Positions 25,878 to 35,075 of a stretch of DNA of 54,695 nucleotides are shown here, in pieces. Both the position numbers and the translations under genes were made by a program. Origin of the DNA: a virus; the IMG/VR virus record IMGVR_UViG_3300009124_000017, positions 1-54,695 of that record. One strand, 5' to 3'. The notes under the pieces were generated by a model. The model saw nothing but the letters and a program-made list of their open reading frames with translations, was not told where the DNA came from and ran no database searches. Every line of letters starts with the position of its first letter. Position 1 is the first letter of the stretch.

Positions 25878-27272
25878 CTATTTAACCTTGGAATCATACT
25901 CTTTAATACCCATAGTGTCACGAATTAATTCTAATCTGGTATGAAACTCTGGGTTTCCATTGTCCATAACAAAAGCATAGTTGTGAGACAATGCAGCAAT
26001 TAAGTAAGTTCCACTTGCTTCCTCATCATATGGTTGTTCATTTCTTAGTTTTTCTGCTACCATATTAGGTAACATAATTTTAATCTTGTCTCCTACTTTT
26101 AGATCGGAGTTACCAGAAATTTCAATCTGAACTTTATGTGTCTCCATTAAGTATCTTCTACCAATAGCTTGTGCAGTATAAAACTTTGCATTGTCTGGGA
26201 AGTCTGCATCACCATCTTCTTCTGGGTTAGCAATATCTTCTCCGCTATACCATGCCTCATGATCCAGCAGAATACTCATAATTCTACTGGGTTTTGATCC
26301 TAATTCTTTTTGATATTTTGCTAACGTTGTTTGACTTCCAAGATGTGACATGTTGTTAAATGTTTTTGACATATCATAAGTATACTCTTCGTATTTTTGA
26401 GAAGAAATATCAAAATAACACATGTGGGTGGAGAAGATACCGTTGTTTAACTTTTCAGATATATCAATGTCTCCATCAAATGCATAGTTCTCAATGTTAT
26501 AAAAGACTTGATCTGGTTGCATTCCAACAGAAGGTCTTGAGTAATATGTTGCTACAGGTTTACTTCCACCGAAAGAATCTGAACCATCGGAACACAATCT
26601 ATCCATGGATTGAAAATAGAATCCATCTTTGTTCTCAAAGAATAAGTATCCTGCTGTACCAGATGCTTGTTTCTTATTGTTGCCACCCAATTCTGACTGA
26701 CTATTTTTAGTACCACCTGTGCTTCCCTTAGTAAACTTGGTTGACTTGGCAACAGTTTTATACATCAATGACTGCACTAATGCATGACACTTCTTTCCAT
26801 TGGGGAAAATACTCATCTTAAATTGAGATGGTTCTGAATACAATTCTTTCTTAGTCTTTAAGATATTTTTAAGAACATCTTGTACAATTGCTTCTGGATT
26901 TGCTTTATATTTTTCTGTAACTCTTGCAGTATTATTTTCAATCCCTTCACTTGATGTAAGAACCAAAGTATAGTATTGCATTTTACCATCAACAGATCTA
27001 TTGACAATTTTTAGGACACGTAAATTATATTCTACTTCTTCGCCCTGTATATTATTCAATTTAACAATGACTTCTTCTCCACCTTGAATAGGTAAGTTCC
27101 CAATAAAGTTTTGTCCACTATCAATCATCAGCATGTTACCTGTAACAAATGGTTGATAGATGTCCTCGTAGTAAGAAAACATTCCAACTGCTTTAGTTAC
27201 ATCATATTGTTTACCACTAACATCTACGATGGTTACCTTTTGAGGTTCAAATTTCTTTGTTGAGTTTGACAT
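25878..27272 (-). CDS. gp27: Baseplate hub subunit, gp27-like
   Basis: A 464-residue protein (T4 gp27 is 391). The N-terminal half (TIVDVSGKQYDVTKAVGMFS, GEEVIVKLN, VEYNLRVLKIVNRS) fits the tube-like beta domains of gp27-type hubs. The middle has a Lys/Ser/Gly-rich insertion and the end a second beta domain (VGDKIKIMLPN). It lies directly upstream of the OB-fold gp5-like hub, as gp27 and gp5 form one hub complex. The start overlaps the stop of the M23 protein by one base (TAATG). Confidence 0.7.
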   Translation of the reverse strand: MSNSTKKFEPQKVTIVDVSGKQYDVTKAVGMFSYYEDIYQPFVTGNMLMIDSGQNFIGNLPIQGGEEVIVKLNNIQGEEVEYNLRVLKIVNRSVDGKMQYYTLVLTSSEGIENNTARVTEKYKANPEAIVQDVLKNILKTKKELYSEPSQFKMSIFPNGKKCHALVQSLMYKTVAKSTKFTKGSTGGTKNSQSELGGNNKKQASGTAGYLFFENKDGFYFQSMDRLCSDGSDSFGGSKPVATYYSRPSVGMQPDQVFYNIENYAFDGDIDISEKLNNGIFSTHMCYFDISSQKYEEYTYDMSKTFNNMSHLGSQTTLAKYQKELGSKPSRIMSILLDHEAWYSGEDIANPEEDGDADFPDNAKFYTAQAIGRRYLMETHKVQIEISGNSDLKVGDKIKIMLPNMVAEKLRNEQPYDEEASGTYLIAALSHNYAFVMDNGNPEFHTRLELIRDTMGIKEYDSKVK

Positions 27273-29518
27273 TATGCATTAGCTCCTGACAATGATGGTT
27301 CTCCATTAGGGTTTCTTACTGGAAGATTAGCACCTGATGCAGATGCTCTTCTTGCTTGGGCAGCTGCTGATCTTCTATCTTGTGTTCCTGGTGCTGGTAG
27401 TACAATAGGTGGTAATGTTGTTGGTCCTGCTGGTGCTGATGGTGGTGCTGATGGTGTTTGCGGTGTCGCTGTAGGAGATGCGGGTGCTGCAGGTGGGGTT
27501 GTTGGTGTAGTTATTTGACCACCAACAGTAAAGTATGAGTCTGCAAGACCAGCGCCGTCAGCAGGGTTGCCAGCTGATGTATAATATTCCCAATGTAAGT
27601 GTGCTCCTGTCGAACCACCCCCTCCAGGATTTCCAGGAACACCACCAACTTTACCAACCAACGTTCCAGGATAAACTGTTTCACCGTTACTCACACTAAC
27701 TTCACTTAGGTGAACATATCTCGATTCTGTTCCGTCCTCATGTTGAACTCTAACAATACCAGAGACTTCACCTCCTCTTGTAGGAGGAGCGACTTCTACT
27801 ACTTTTCCTCCTTTCTTTAATCCAATAGGTTCACCTTCTGGAATAGCATAATCAATACCCCAATGCATTTTTTGAGTTCCATAGATAGGATGTCTTTGCA
27901 TACCATATCCACGACTTGCTCTGTATTGACCAACAGATCCTCCACCTGTAACCATTCCACCTGCACTAATACCTGTGGCATTTCCTCCAGTAGCTGCATT
28001 AACTGCATTACCTGTTCCAGTTTTACCATTACCTTTACCTGTTCCTGGTGATCCAACCATCATCGATGCCTGTGCAGGAGCACCAAAGAATGCGGTAATC
28101 AGATTAGCAGGTAATCCAAATGCAGCAGCAGCAGGAACAAACAAACGTGACAAAACTGGACGGAACAGTTTAGCAATGCCACCCATGTTGTTGATAACAT
28201 TACCAACGACAGACATAAGTAAACCACCTGCTGCCATCGTAGGTAATTGCAATACCTTAGCAAAAGGATCTGCTTTCTTTGCGTTTTCTTGATTGCCTTG
28301 AACTGCTGATGTCAGTTTGTTCTGTGGAATAATTGCTTGTCCTGTTGTTGGATTGTCAACAATACCACCAGCAGCAAATTTCTCTCGGGGAGTAGGTTTT
28401 GAGTGTTTAATGACTCCACCACTTGCAAACTTTGTTGGCGAAGATTCCATCCTTGGAGTAAATTCACCCTGTCCATGCATTCCTCCACGATCACCAGCAC
28501 CTCTACGTGCCCATGGTGTGGGAGAGTTCATCGGTTGTGGTCCGATAGGAGCAGTGTATTGTGTCCTGCCTCTGCTCAAGTTGCGTGATGCACCTCTGCG
28601 TCTGCCACGCCTACTGAACATACCTAAATTAAATCCACCTCTTCGACGACCACCTCTTCTTCTGCCACGACGACCACGACGACCACCAAAACCAAGTCTG
28701 TCCAGACCAAAGTCAAGCAGTCCACCAAATAGTTTTTTTAATGTAGATCCTTCTCTACGATTATCAATGCCTGCAGTACCAGCACCTGGATCTCTAGCTT
28801 CTGCTAATGCTTCTGCTCTTGCTTGCTTTGCATCATCAGCTTCTTCTTTTTGCTGTTCTAACTGCTCCTGTGAAATCTTTAACTGCTTTTCTTCAATCTT
28901 ATTATTCTTAGAGAAGAACTTTCTAATGCTACCTACATTCTTACTGAGATTTACTACAGTCTTAGGTGTCTGATCTTTTTCTTCTACAGATTTAAGATCA
29001 CTAATTTTTTTCTCAAGAAGACTAATCTTCTGAATAATATCAGTAGCAAGTGATCCTAAGATGCCACCATCTTGAACTGCTTTTGGTGACTGCGGTGTTT
29101 CTCCAGGTGGTGTTTGTTTTCCTACCGATTCTGCTCTTAGCAGTGCTTCAAATCTTTTCTTCTTATCTAATGCTGGATCATTTTGATCAGCAGGATCCAT
29201 TTGGAAGAAACCTTTGGTTCTTCTTTTCAGATCTCCACCAAACTCAGCACCAAGTGCTTTCTTTGCAATGAAACCAAACTCTTGAGAATCTAAATCTTCT
29301 TTTCTTTTTTGTAAGTCTTTTAGTTGCTGCTTCTCTTCGTCTGTTTTGTCTTCTTTTTTGTCCAGTTCAGCAATCTGTTTAGATAGTACACCCTTCTCCT
29401 CATCACGCTTTCGTCTTGATTGTGCTGCCATCGTTAGAGCACTACCAATCTTCCCGCCAATAGCTCCAGCGAGATTTCCATATTGGGGTGCTTCGTAACC
29501 TACGGTGCCTGCTGCCAT
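27272..29518 (-). CDS. Tail hub/tape-measure-like protein with M23 peptidase domain
   Basis: A 748-residue protein. Its N-terminus is charged and helical, with a domain at ~85-130 (FGGDLKRRTKGFFQMDP) shared with the 1102-residue neighbour. A coiled-coil and Arg/Gly-rich stretch (~250-310) and a hydrophobic Gly/Ala segment (~430-495) follow. Residues ~545-645 form a LytM/M23 metallopeptidase with both zinc motifs (MHWGIDYA and HLHWEY). The C-terminus is Pro/Ala/Thr-rich. M23 enzymes cut peptidoglycan cross-bridges, so it may open the host wall during DNA injection. Its ATG directly abuts repeat copy B. Confidence 0.78.
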   Translation of the reverse strand: MAAGTVGYEAPQYGNLAGAIGGKIGSALTMAAQSRRKRDEEKGVLSKQIAELDKKEDKTDEEKQQLKDLQKRKEDLDSQEFGFIAKKALGAEFGGDLKRRTKGFFQMDPADQNDPALDKKKRFEALLRAESVGKQTPPGETPQSPKAVQDGGILGSLATDIIQKISLLEKKISDLKSVEEKDQTPKTVVNLSKNVGSIRKFFSKNNKIEEKQLKISQEQLEQQKEEADDAKQARAEALAEARDPGAGTAGIDNRREGSTLKKLFGGLLDFGLDRLGFGGRRGRRGRRRGGRRRGGFNLGMFSRRGRRRGASRNLSRGRTQYTAPIGPQPMNSPTPWARRGAGDRGGMHGQGEFTPRMESSPTKFASGGVIKHSKPTPREKFAAGGIVDNPTTGQAIIPQNKLTSAVQGNQENAKKADPFAKVLQLPTMAAGGLLMSVVGNVINNMGGIAKLFRPVLSRLFVPAAAAFGLPANLITAFFGAPAQASMMVGSPGTGKGNGKTGTGNAVNAATGGNATGISAGGMVTGGGSVGQYRASRGYGMQRHPIYGTQKMHWGIDYAIPEGEPIGLKKGGKVVEVAPPTRGGEVSGIVRVQHEDGTESRYVHLSEVSVSNGETVYPGTLVGKVGGVPGNPGGGGSTGAHLHWEYYTSAGNPADGAGLADSYFTVGGQITTPTTPPAAPASPTATPQTPSAPPSAPAGPTTLPPIVLPAPGTQDRRSAAAQARRASASGANLPVRNPNGEPSLSGANA

Positions 29519-29580
29519 GCTCGACTTTTTTTGCTAAAAATTGGCGGGAAAAATTTTTCGGGATTTATGTAATCAAATAG
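29519..29580. repeat. Dispersed AT-rich intergenic repeat, copy B
   Basis: The plus strand starts GCTCGACTTTTTTTGCTAAA, continues with TTGGCGGGAAAAATTTTTCG and ends ATGTAATCAAATAG. It contains the 10-base palindrome AAAAATTTTT. It lies exactly between the ATG of the M23 protein (29518) and the stop region of the transglycosylase-like protein. Copies A and C are at 21777-21834 and 37508-37575. Confidence 0.8.
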
Positions 29581-29600
29581 TGAATTTAGTTTCACCTATG

Positions 29601-29608
29601 TATTTATC
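29601..29608 (-). promoter_or_regulatory. Possible late promoter box GATAAATA
   Basis: The minus strand reads TTGATAAATACATAGG, matching seven of eight positions of TATAAATA. It overlaps the stop codon of the 29607-32915 gene and lies 83 bases upstream of the M23 protein. It could give a secondary late start within the hub operon. Confidence 0.4.
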
Positions 29609-32600
29609 AATTAGTTTGCAACCTTGCTGCCTTTAAGTTAGCAAGAGTTGTTTGTCTTCCTGTACTATCATAGTAGAACTTAGCAATGCCTTCACCAGTA
29701 TCAACACTCTTTTGATAACCAATAGGAACAGTTTCTCCTGAGTATATGATAGGTTGAATTTTAATCGCATCAAACCTATCGTTTGCTTCCATCTTTGCAA
29801 GGTTAGCAGGCATAGATGGTGCTGTAATTTGAGGGGTGTTTAAAGGAGCATTTGGATTACCACCAAGTGCAGTAATAGCTGCAGTAACTTGATCCATAGA
29901 GAGAGGAGAAGTTGGTGGTGCATGTGGATTCTCTGGTCCTACATGATCTGCTGAACTGTCTGCTGCTGATGGTGATGGTGGAGCAGATGGTGGTGGAGCA
30001 GTAGGAGCAGTAGGAGATCCTCCTGCCTTCACTGCCTCTAACGATCCTCTAACATCTGCTGGAGTTATGGAACTTGACTGTCCTGGGTAAGCAAATGATC
30101 CATCAGACTTTGGTAATGCAGCCCATTCATATGCCAAATTATCCATAAATGCTTCTGTAGATAGTTTGCCCGCTAACCAATCATCTCCACCTCTACCAGG
30201 AATATTAACTTTAGATGCTATTAAGTCTTGGTTTGCTGGACTATACAAATCTGTATCTGGATCTAAACCAGCTGATCTTGCTCTGCCAACAAGATGTTCT
30301 GGGAGTTGTTGATACATACCAACTGCGCCAGTCGCTGTTCTAGCAACCTCAGAAATTGTCATAGTAGTTGCTCCAGGTAACGTTGTGCTTGGATACATTG
30401 CTTCGTAGTTACCACCAGATTCTTTAGAGGCAATAAGTGATAATAATGGACCCCACTTGCCACCTACAGGTCCACCCCTATATGGATTTACTGCTGGTGC
30501 ATTACTTGTCATAGAACTTTGAGCAGATGCACCGCCTGATCCACCACCACCGCCACCACTTCCAGGAATGTTGATGCCTACCTTCTGTCCAACAGATTTA
30601 ACAGCATCAACACCTTTGCCAACAACTTGTGAGACATTAAAGTTTGCAATACCAAACAGTCTCTCAAGTGTTCCAATCTCTTGCTGAATGTATGGTTTTA
30701 CAGGACCAGATAAAGTTTCAGTAATTTGAGAAACAATACCAAGAATAAATGGCATTGAAGATAGTGCAGTATTCTGTACTGATGATACTTCATCAACTAC
30801 CTTCCTACCTTCAGTAGAACTGAGACTAAAGTGCGATTCTGGTCCTGCTTCACCAGTCATGATGCCACCAGATGCAAACTTGGTAGGTCCATGCAATCCT
30901 AATGGATCATTGAGATCATTAGGAAGATTTTCTACGGAACCACTGCCACCTGCATCTTCTAATCGTGATCCTTGAACCAGTGCTTCTCTATCACCAGCAG
31001 ACATGTCCTCTGTGCTTGGTGCTTCTTTCAATGCTTCACGTTTACTATCATCTGCTTCATCTCTTGCTGACTTGGGAGCACTACCAACACCTCCTTCGCC
31101 AGTAACTGCATCATAGATAGCACCACCAACTAAGTCACCAACAATACCACCAGCAATCGTGCCGACACCAGGGATAGGAATCAGTGAACCTAATGCAGCA
31201 CCAAGTGTAGCACCAATTGCTTTTGCTGCTGCTCTACCTACAGATTCTCCCAGTGCAAGAGACACAACGAAGTCAATCAGTCCACCAACAATAGGGATAC
31301 GTTTGAAGATAGGACGCAAGAATCCAATGACTGCTCTGCTTGAGATACCAGTTGCTACTCTGCTTACTACTGCCTGAGTGGTTCTTACTGCTGCAGACTG
31401 TGCTAATCTCCTACCACCAAGTCTTAATGCTAACCTTGTTCCTGCTCTTCTGGCACCACGTCTACCAATTCTACTTGCTGCTCTTTCTGCACCCTCAGCA
31501 CCAGCATCTAATAAAAAATCATCTCCTGTAATAAAATCCAGAGCACGATCCAACATGCTTCTGTCATTGCCACGATCATCACCACCATCATCATCGTCGT
31601 CTTCATCTTCTTCATCATCACGGCGATTATCAACCTCTGCCGTGTCTGCCATTGGATCTCTTTCTTCGGCAGTATCCTCTACCTCAAGAAGTTCAGCATC
31701 ACCTTTCTGTTCATTAGTAAATGCTATAAAATCTTTCTGAATTTCAACAGATTTTTTCTTTAACTCATTACTCTCTTTGATTTCTTCGGTAGCTTCCTTA
31801 ACTTCTATCTGTTGAATTTCATTTGCTACCTTAGATTGCTCTGCTTTCTTTTTCTTAAGAGCAATAAGTTCATCTAATTTTGCTGCTACTTTATCAAATG
31901 CACCAGGAATACCTGACCTTTGTGGTCCTTGGACTGGAGGAGGGAGTGGTCCCTGCTCATTCATGTAAGGTTTTATACTCGCAGCAAACCTTTGACTCCT
32001 ACTTAGTGCAGGATCTTGTGTATCATCTGGGTTAGCAGAAAAATATCCTTTAGTTCTGTTTACTAAATCACCACCAAACTGATTAGTTAATGCCTTACCA
32101 AGATAAAACATTGGTTTCTTGGCAAGTCCTTTGTCAGCACGTCTTGCTTGTGCTGCCATCTTAAATGACTGACCAACTTTAGCACCAAGAAACTCAGCAA
32201 GAGTATCACTCTGTGGAGTTTTTTCTACAGTGATAGCACTTGCGCGTTGCTTTCTTGATACTAATGTTCTTACTACCTCACGCTTCTTTGCTGGTGCAGT
32301 ATCTTCATCTGGATCTTGGATGCTTTTGATTAGTGGACCAAGAAGGTTGCTTTCAAATGCTTCGCCCATTCTCTGGGCAGTGCTAACCTTCTCTTGTGTA
32401 TCAACTTCTTTAGTTGCACCACGATAAATTATACCACCAGACCTACGGCGTGGTAGTTTTATATATTTCTTTGCTACAAAGGGTGCCTCTACTGTGACCC
32501 TAAGTGGTTCTGGTTTATCTGATTCTGGTGGGGGAGCAGGAATTTCTACGACTTGTAGTTCAACTGCAACATCTTTAGGTCCAGGATCTTCTGTTGTGGT

Positions 32601-32915
32601 ATTGGATGGTGGAGGAGAGACTAAATATCTGTCAATCAACCATTCTTGATACTCTCTTTCTGCTTCGCCACTGGTGCTACCAGTTTGAAGCATAGGATAT
32701 CCATCCTCATCCTGCTTCATGTTAGCAATAATCTTATCAGCATCACTGGAAGACAACTGCCTGTCATGAAGCTTGAAGTAACTGGTGCCGCTATCATCTT
32801 TGCCACCAATTAGTTTTGCTTTGACACGATTGAAGATCGCATCCTTCTGACCGCCACCAGGCACACCACTTCTATACCATTCTACTGATGCTGGTGCGGG
32901 CAGATTAAACTTCAT
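29607..32915 (-). CDS. Tail protein with lytic-transglycosylase-like domain
   Basis: A 1102-residue protein. Residues ~275-320 (FGGDLVNRTKGYFSANP) match the domain in the 748-residue neighbour. Coiled-coil and acidic linkers follow (a D/E run near 440-460). Next is an Arg-rich then hydrophobic Gly/Ala segment (~495-610; FVVSLALGESVGRAAAKAIG) that may be membrane-active. A soluble transglycosylase-like domain lies at ~820-930: catalytic Glu in IASKESGGNYEA, then GAVGMYQQLP. The C-terminus is Pro/Ser-rich. In context it is probably a tape-measure or hub component that degrades peptidoglycan glycan strands during injection. The start overlaps gp51 by four bases (ATGA). Confidence 0.75.
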   Translation of the reverse strand: MKFNLPAPASVEWYRSGVPGGGQKDAIFNRVKAKLIGGKDDSGTSYFKLHDRQLSSSDADKIIANMKQDEDGYPMLQTGSTSGEAEREYQEWLIDRYLVSPPPSNTTTEDPGPKDVAVELQVVEIPAPPPESDKPEPLRVTVEAPFVAKKYIKLPRRRSGGIIYRGATKEVDTQEKVSTAQRMGEAFESNLLGPLIKSIQDPDEDTAPAKKREVVRTLVSRKQRASAITVEKTPQSDTLAEFLGAKVGQSFKMAAQARRADKGLAKKPMFYLGKALTNQFGGDLVNRTKGYFSANPDDTQDPALSRSQRFAASIKPYMNEQGPLPPPVQGPQRSGIPGAFDKVAAKLDELIALKKKKAEQSKVANEIQQIEVKEATEEIKESNELKKKSVEIQKDFIAFTNEQKGDAELLEVEDTAEERDPMADTAEVDNRRDDEEDEDDDDDGGDDRGNDRSMLDRALDFITGDDFLLDAGAEGAERAASRIGRRGARRAGTRLALRLGGRRLAQSAAVRTTQAVVSRVATGISSRAVIGFLRPIFKRIPIVGGLIDFVVSLALGESVGRAAAKAIGATLGAALGSLIPIPGVGTIAGGIVGDLVGGAIYDAVTGEGGVGSAPKSARDEADDSKREALKEAPSTEDMSAGDREALVQGSRLEDAGGSGSVENLPNDLNDPLGLHGPTKFASGGIMTGEAGPESHFSLSSTEGRKVVDEVSSVQNTALSSMPFILGIVSQITETLSGPVKPYIQQEIGTLERLFGIANFNVSQVVGKGVDAVKSVGQKVGINIPGSGGGGGGSGGASAQSSMTSNAPAVNPYRGGPVGGKWGPLLSLIASKESGGNYEAMYPSTTLPGATTMTISEVARTATGAVGMYQQLPEHLVGRARSAGLDPDTDLYSPANQDLIASKVNIPGRGGDDWLAGKLSTEAFMDNLAYEWAALPKSDGSFAYPGQSSSITPADVRGSLEAVKAGGSPTAPTAPPPSAPPSPSAADSSADHVGPENPHAPPTSPLSMDQVTAAITALGGNPNAPLNTPQITAPSMPANLAKMEANDRFDAIKIQPIIYSGETVPIGYQKSVDTGEGIAKFYYDSTGRQTTLANLKAARLQTN

Positions 32916-33094
32916 CGCTGATTTTGTTGCGCTTTGATTTGTTCTTCTTTTTCTTTAATCCACTGGTTAAGAAGAGAGACGTAGACAGTCCTCTCCCATG
33001 GCATCATACCTTCAATCTCAGTCAAAGAATATTTATGGTGTTGCATGAGAGAGAAGTTTGTTCTAAAATAGTTTTCTAACGTATTATAGAACAT
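32912..33094 (-). CDS. gp51: Baseplate hub assembly catalyst, gp51-like
   Basis: A 60-residue protein (HHKYSLTEIEGMMPWERTVY then a helical tail). The sequence Y-S-x-x-E-I-E-x-M-x-P-W-E-R is the pattern I know from the short cyanophage homologues annotated gp51; T4 gp51 is much longer. It lies between the gp26-like gene and the long tail proteins, starting two bases after the gp26-like stop, which fits hub assembly. The identification rests on memory of the motif and on synteny. Confidence 0.6.
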   Translation of the reverse strand: MFYNTLENYFRTNFSLMQHHKYSLTEIEGMMPWERTVYVSLLNQWIKEKEEQIKAQQNQR

Positions 33095-33096
33095 GC

Positions 33097-33813
33097 TTAT
33101 CCGAAAAAAGACTGCAAGCCCTCCAACGTGTAAGTCGATTCAACACCAGTCTTAGGATTAGTTACCTTGAATTCATGACGAAGCACAGGCATAGATGTAA
33201 AGAATTGTTTGACGCTTTCAAATTGTTTCTGTGTAAGTGACTCTACAAACTGAATCTTTTCTTCCATTGTAGTAGTGCTATCATCATACACTTCTTCACC
33301 TTCATAAATTTGATCGATGCAATTAGCAACAGTTTCAAATACTTTTTGAGGATCATCCAGGTCAGTGCCCATCAGTGTTAAGTCAACAAATTCATCCAGT
33401 CCAGGATACTTCATGATCATACCAACATTATCTGTTAGTTTGATTTTTTTATCGTGACCTTCAGGAATAGAAACTTTTACACTTGAGATGTCAAGTTTAT
33501 AATCTACTCTGGTTTCATTGTCATCCAGACAGGTGATCTTCATGTCAACATCTTCACCAACAGATGCTGCTCTGATCTTTAGGAACAAATATTCCAAGTC
33601 AAATGTTGCAAGATCTTCAATTTTAATTCTTGATAAGACGCAGCTCTTTACAATATTTTTGACTGCATCTTTTACTTCTTTCCTGTCCTCACTTTCTGTA
33701 GCAAGTAACAAAATCTTCTCTTCTTTTACAAGGAAAGGACGATACTTAATCTTCTTTCCTGTAGATGGCAACTCAGTTTCATAAGTTGGTGTTGCCAATG
33801 ATGGTAATGCCAT
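33097..33813 (-). CDS. gp26: Baseplate hub subunit, gp26-like
   Basis: A 238-residue protein (T4 gp26 is 208). MALPSLATPTYETELPSTGK opens it, then a conserved block KYRPFLVKEEKILLLATESE that is characteristic of the T4 baseplate gp26 family, and a helical remainder. It sits between the gp54-like tube initiator and gp51, consistent with central hub assembly. The family call is by motif recall and synteny. Confidence 0.7.
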   Translation of the reverse strand: MALPSLATPTYETELPSTGKKIKYRPFLVKEEKILLLATESEDRKEVKDAVKNIVKSCVLSRIKIEDLATFDLEYLFLKIRAASVGEDVDMKITCLDDNETRVDYKLDISSVKVSIPEGHDKKIKLTDNVGMIMKYPGLDEFVDLTLMGTDLDDPQKVFETVANCIDQIYEGEEVYDDSTTTMEEKIQFVESLTQKQFESVKQFFTSMPVLRHEFKVTNPKTGVESTYTLEGLQSFFG

Positions 33814-33818
33814 AATAA

Positions 33819-34604
33819 TTAACCAGAATATCGTTGAATGTTGTTGTAGGTAATGGTATGTTTAGAATAATAAAAGTTTGCCGTCACTTTAGTTGCTTGA
33901 GATGTTCCTGCAGATAGAGGAACAGCATCAATAGCATAAGGGAAACAGTCAAGCAATGTATATGCTACTGATGCTCTACCATTAGAAGCATTCTGTCCCT
34001 TCTCAGTCTTAGTGATCAAACATTTTGCCATGTAATCTTCAGGATAATTCAATCTAACTGTTCTTTCAGATAGAATGTTGTTGCCCTCGGTGGCATTTTC
34101 TTTGACTGTTGAAAGTCTTTGACCATTTACAGTAACTGGAGCAATACGTTCGTTATTAGTAGAATACTCCTCGAAGATATGACCATACCAAGTGTTTAAG
34201 AACTTCAATGGTGTCAAGTCTGCATCACAAATCCACCCCAATTGAAAATCAGTGTAGAGTCTGGTGTGTGCATAGTTTACCTGACCTTCGCCAAGTATTC
34301 TACCAGTAGTTTGACCAGTCATCGCAGAAACGTTTGGAAGTTGTGCTTCCTCACAAAAATATTTCAGCACCATGCCCTTTGAGTTAACTGCTCCTCCAAA
34401 AAGATTACCAGCAACAGAACCTTCTTGGTCACCAACACCTTGGGTTCCACCCAGTTGTAAATTAAATCCAAGCTTGCCAAGTTTACTAATTAATGAAGTT
34501 TGTTGATTGTTTACGGTAGGAAACACCCATTCTACATCATAATTATTGCTATACGATATGCCGCCATGAGCAACAATCGTTTGCATGAAGTTTTTAATTG
34601 ACAC
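33819..34604 (-). CDS. gp54: Tail-tube-like protein, probable gp54 tube initiator
   Basis: A 261-residue protein with features of the gp19/gp54/gp48 tube fold: VEWVFPT, FCEEAQLPN, a flexible loop, LYTDFQLGWICDADL, FLNTWYGHIFEE and RTVRLNYPEDYMAKCLI. It is longer than a typical cyanophage gp19 and lies across the divergent promoter from gp48, so gp54 (baseplate tail-tube initiator) is preferred over gp19. The 34604 start is GTG with little Shine-Dalgarno; an ATG at 34586 (MQTIVAHGG) is an alternative start. A late box lies 20 bases upstream of the GTG. Confidence 0.62.
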   Translation of the reverse strand: MSIKNFMQTIVAHGGISYSNNYDVEWVFPTVNNQQTSLISKLGKLGFNLQLGGTQGVGDQEGSVAGNLFGGAVNSKGMVLKYFCEEAQLPNVSAMTGQTTGRILGEGQVNYAHTRLYTDFQLGWICDADLTPLKFLNTWYGHIFEEYSTNNERIAPVTVNGQRLSTVKENATEGNNILSERTVRLNYPEDYMAKCLITKTEKGQNASNGRASVAYTLLDCFPYAIDAVPLSAGTSQATKVTANFYYSKHTITYNNIQRYSG

Positions 34605-34605
34605 G

Positions 34606-34612
34606 CTAAATA
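34606..34612 (+). promoter_or_regulatory. Late-type promoter box CTAAATA for the gp4 operon
   Basis: Plus-strand CACGCTAAATAATTG, with the gp4 ATG 23 bases further on (34636). It lies inside a ~30-bp region that also carries the divergent late box for gp54. Confidence 0.6.
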
Positions 34613-34624
34613 ATTGTGGTGGTA

Positions 34625-34632
34625 TATTTATA
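34625..34632 (-). promoter_or_regulatory. Late promoter box TATAAATA for the gp54-gp26-hub operon
   Basis: On the minus strand the sequence reads CATAAATATAAATATACC, with an exact TATAAATA at 34625-34632 and an overlapping CATAAATA. The gp54 GTG at 34604 is 20 bases downstream. It overlaps the transcribed leader of the plus-strand gp4 operon. Confidence 0.65.
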
Positions 34633-34635
34633 TTT

Positions 34636-35073
34636 ATGGCATATTCAGGGATCTATAAGCCCAAACATCCACAGAAGTATAAGGGTAACCCTACCCGTAT
34701 CGTTTACAGAAGTCTGTGGGAACGTAAGTTTATGTATTTCTGTGACATGAACACCTCCATAGTTGAGTGGGGTAGCGAGGAAGTTATCATTCCTTACCGT
34801 TGTCCAACAGACGGACGGATCCACCGCTACTATCCTGACTTCTATATCAAAGTCGTGTCTAAGTCAGGCATGGTCAGTAAATATCTGATCGAAGTTAAAC
34901 CCAAGAAACAAACACAAGCACCGAATGAGAATCCAAAACGTAAGACTGCCTCTTGGAAGAGGGAAGTCCTAACCTACGCGAAGAACCGCGCTAAGTGGTC
35001 CGCAGCGGAGGACTTCTGTGAGGACAGGCAGATGAAATTTTTAATCCTCACCGAAGAACACTTAGGAGTCTAA
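34636..35073 (+). CDS. gp4: Head completion protein gp4
   Basis: A 145-residue protein, the size of T4 gp4 (150). MAYSGIYKPKHPQKYKGNPT then IVYRSLWERKFMYFCDMN and RYYPDFYIKV are hallmark segments of the gp4 family, which completes DNA-filled heads before tail joining and has an endonuclease-like fold (Y-x-P-D-F and the later E-V-K-P). The ATG at 34636 is used because the upstream extension to 34585 lies across the promoter region. First gene of the plus-strand late operon. Confidence 0.85.
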   Translation: MAYSGIYKPKHPQKYKGNPTRIVYRSLWERKFMYFCDMNTSIVEWGSEEVIIPYRCPTDGRIHRYYPDFYIKVVSKSGMVSKYLIEVKPKKQTQAPNENPKRKTASWKREVLTYAKNRAKWSAAEDFCEDRQMKFLILTEEHLGV

Positions 35074-35075
35074 CA

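Noticed and set aside
28317-28973. 218-codon plus-strand frame opposite the M23 protein
   Set aside because: Low-complexity Pro/Ser/Arg sequence produced by the Arg/Gly-rich region on the other strand; no ribosome site or family features.
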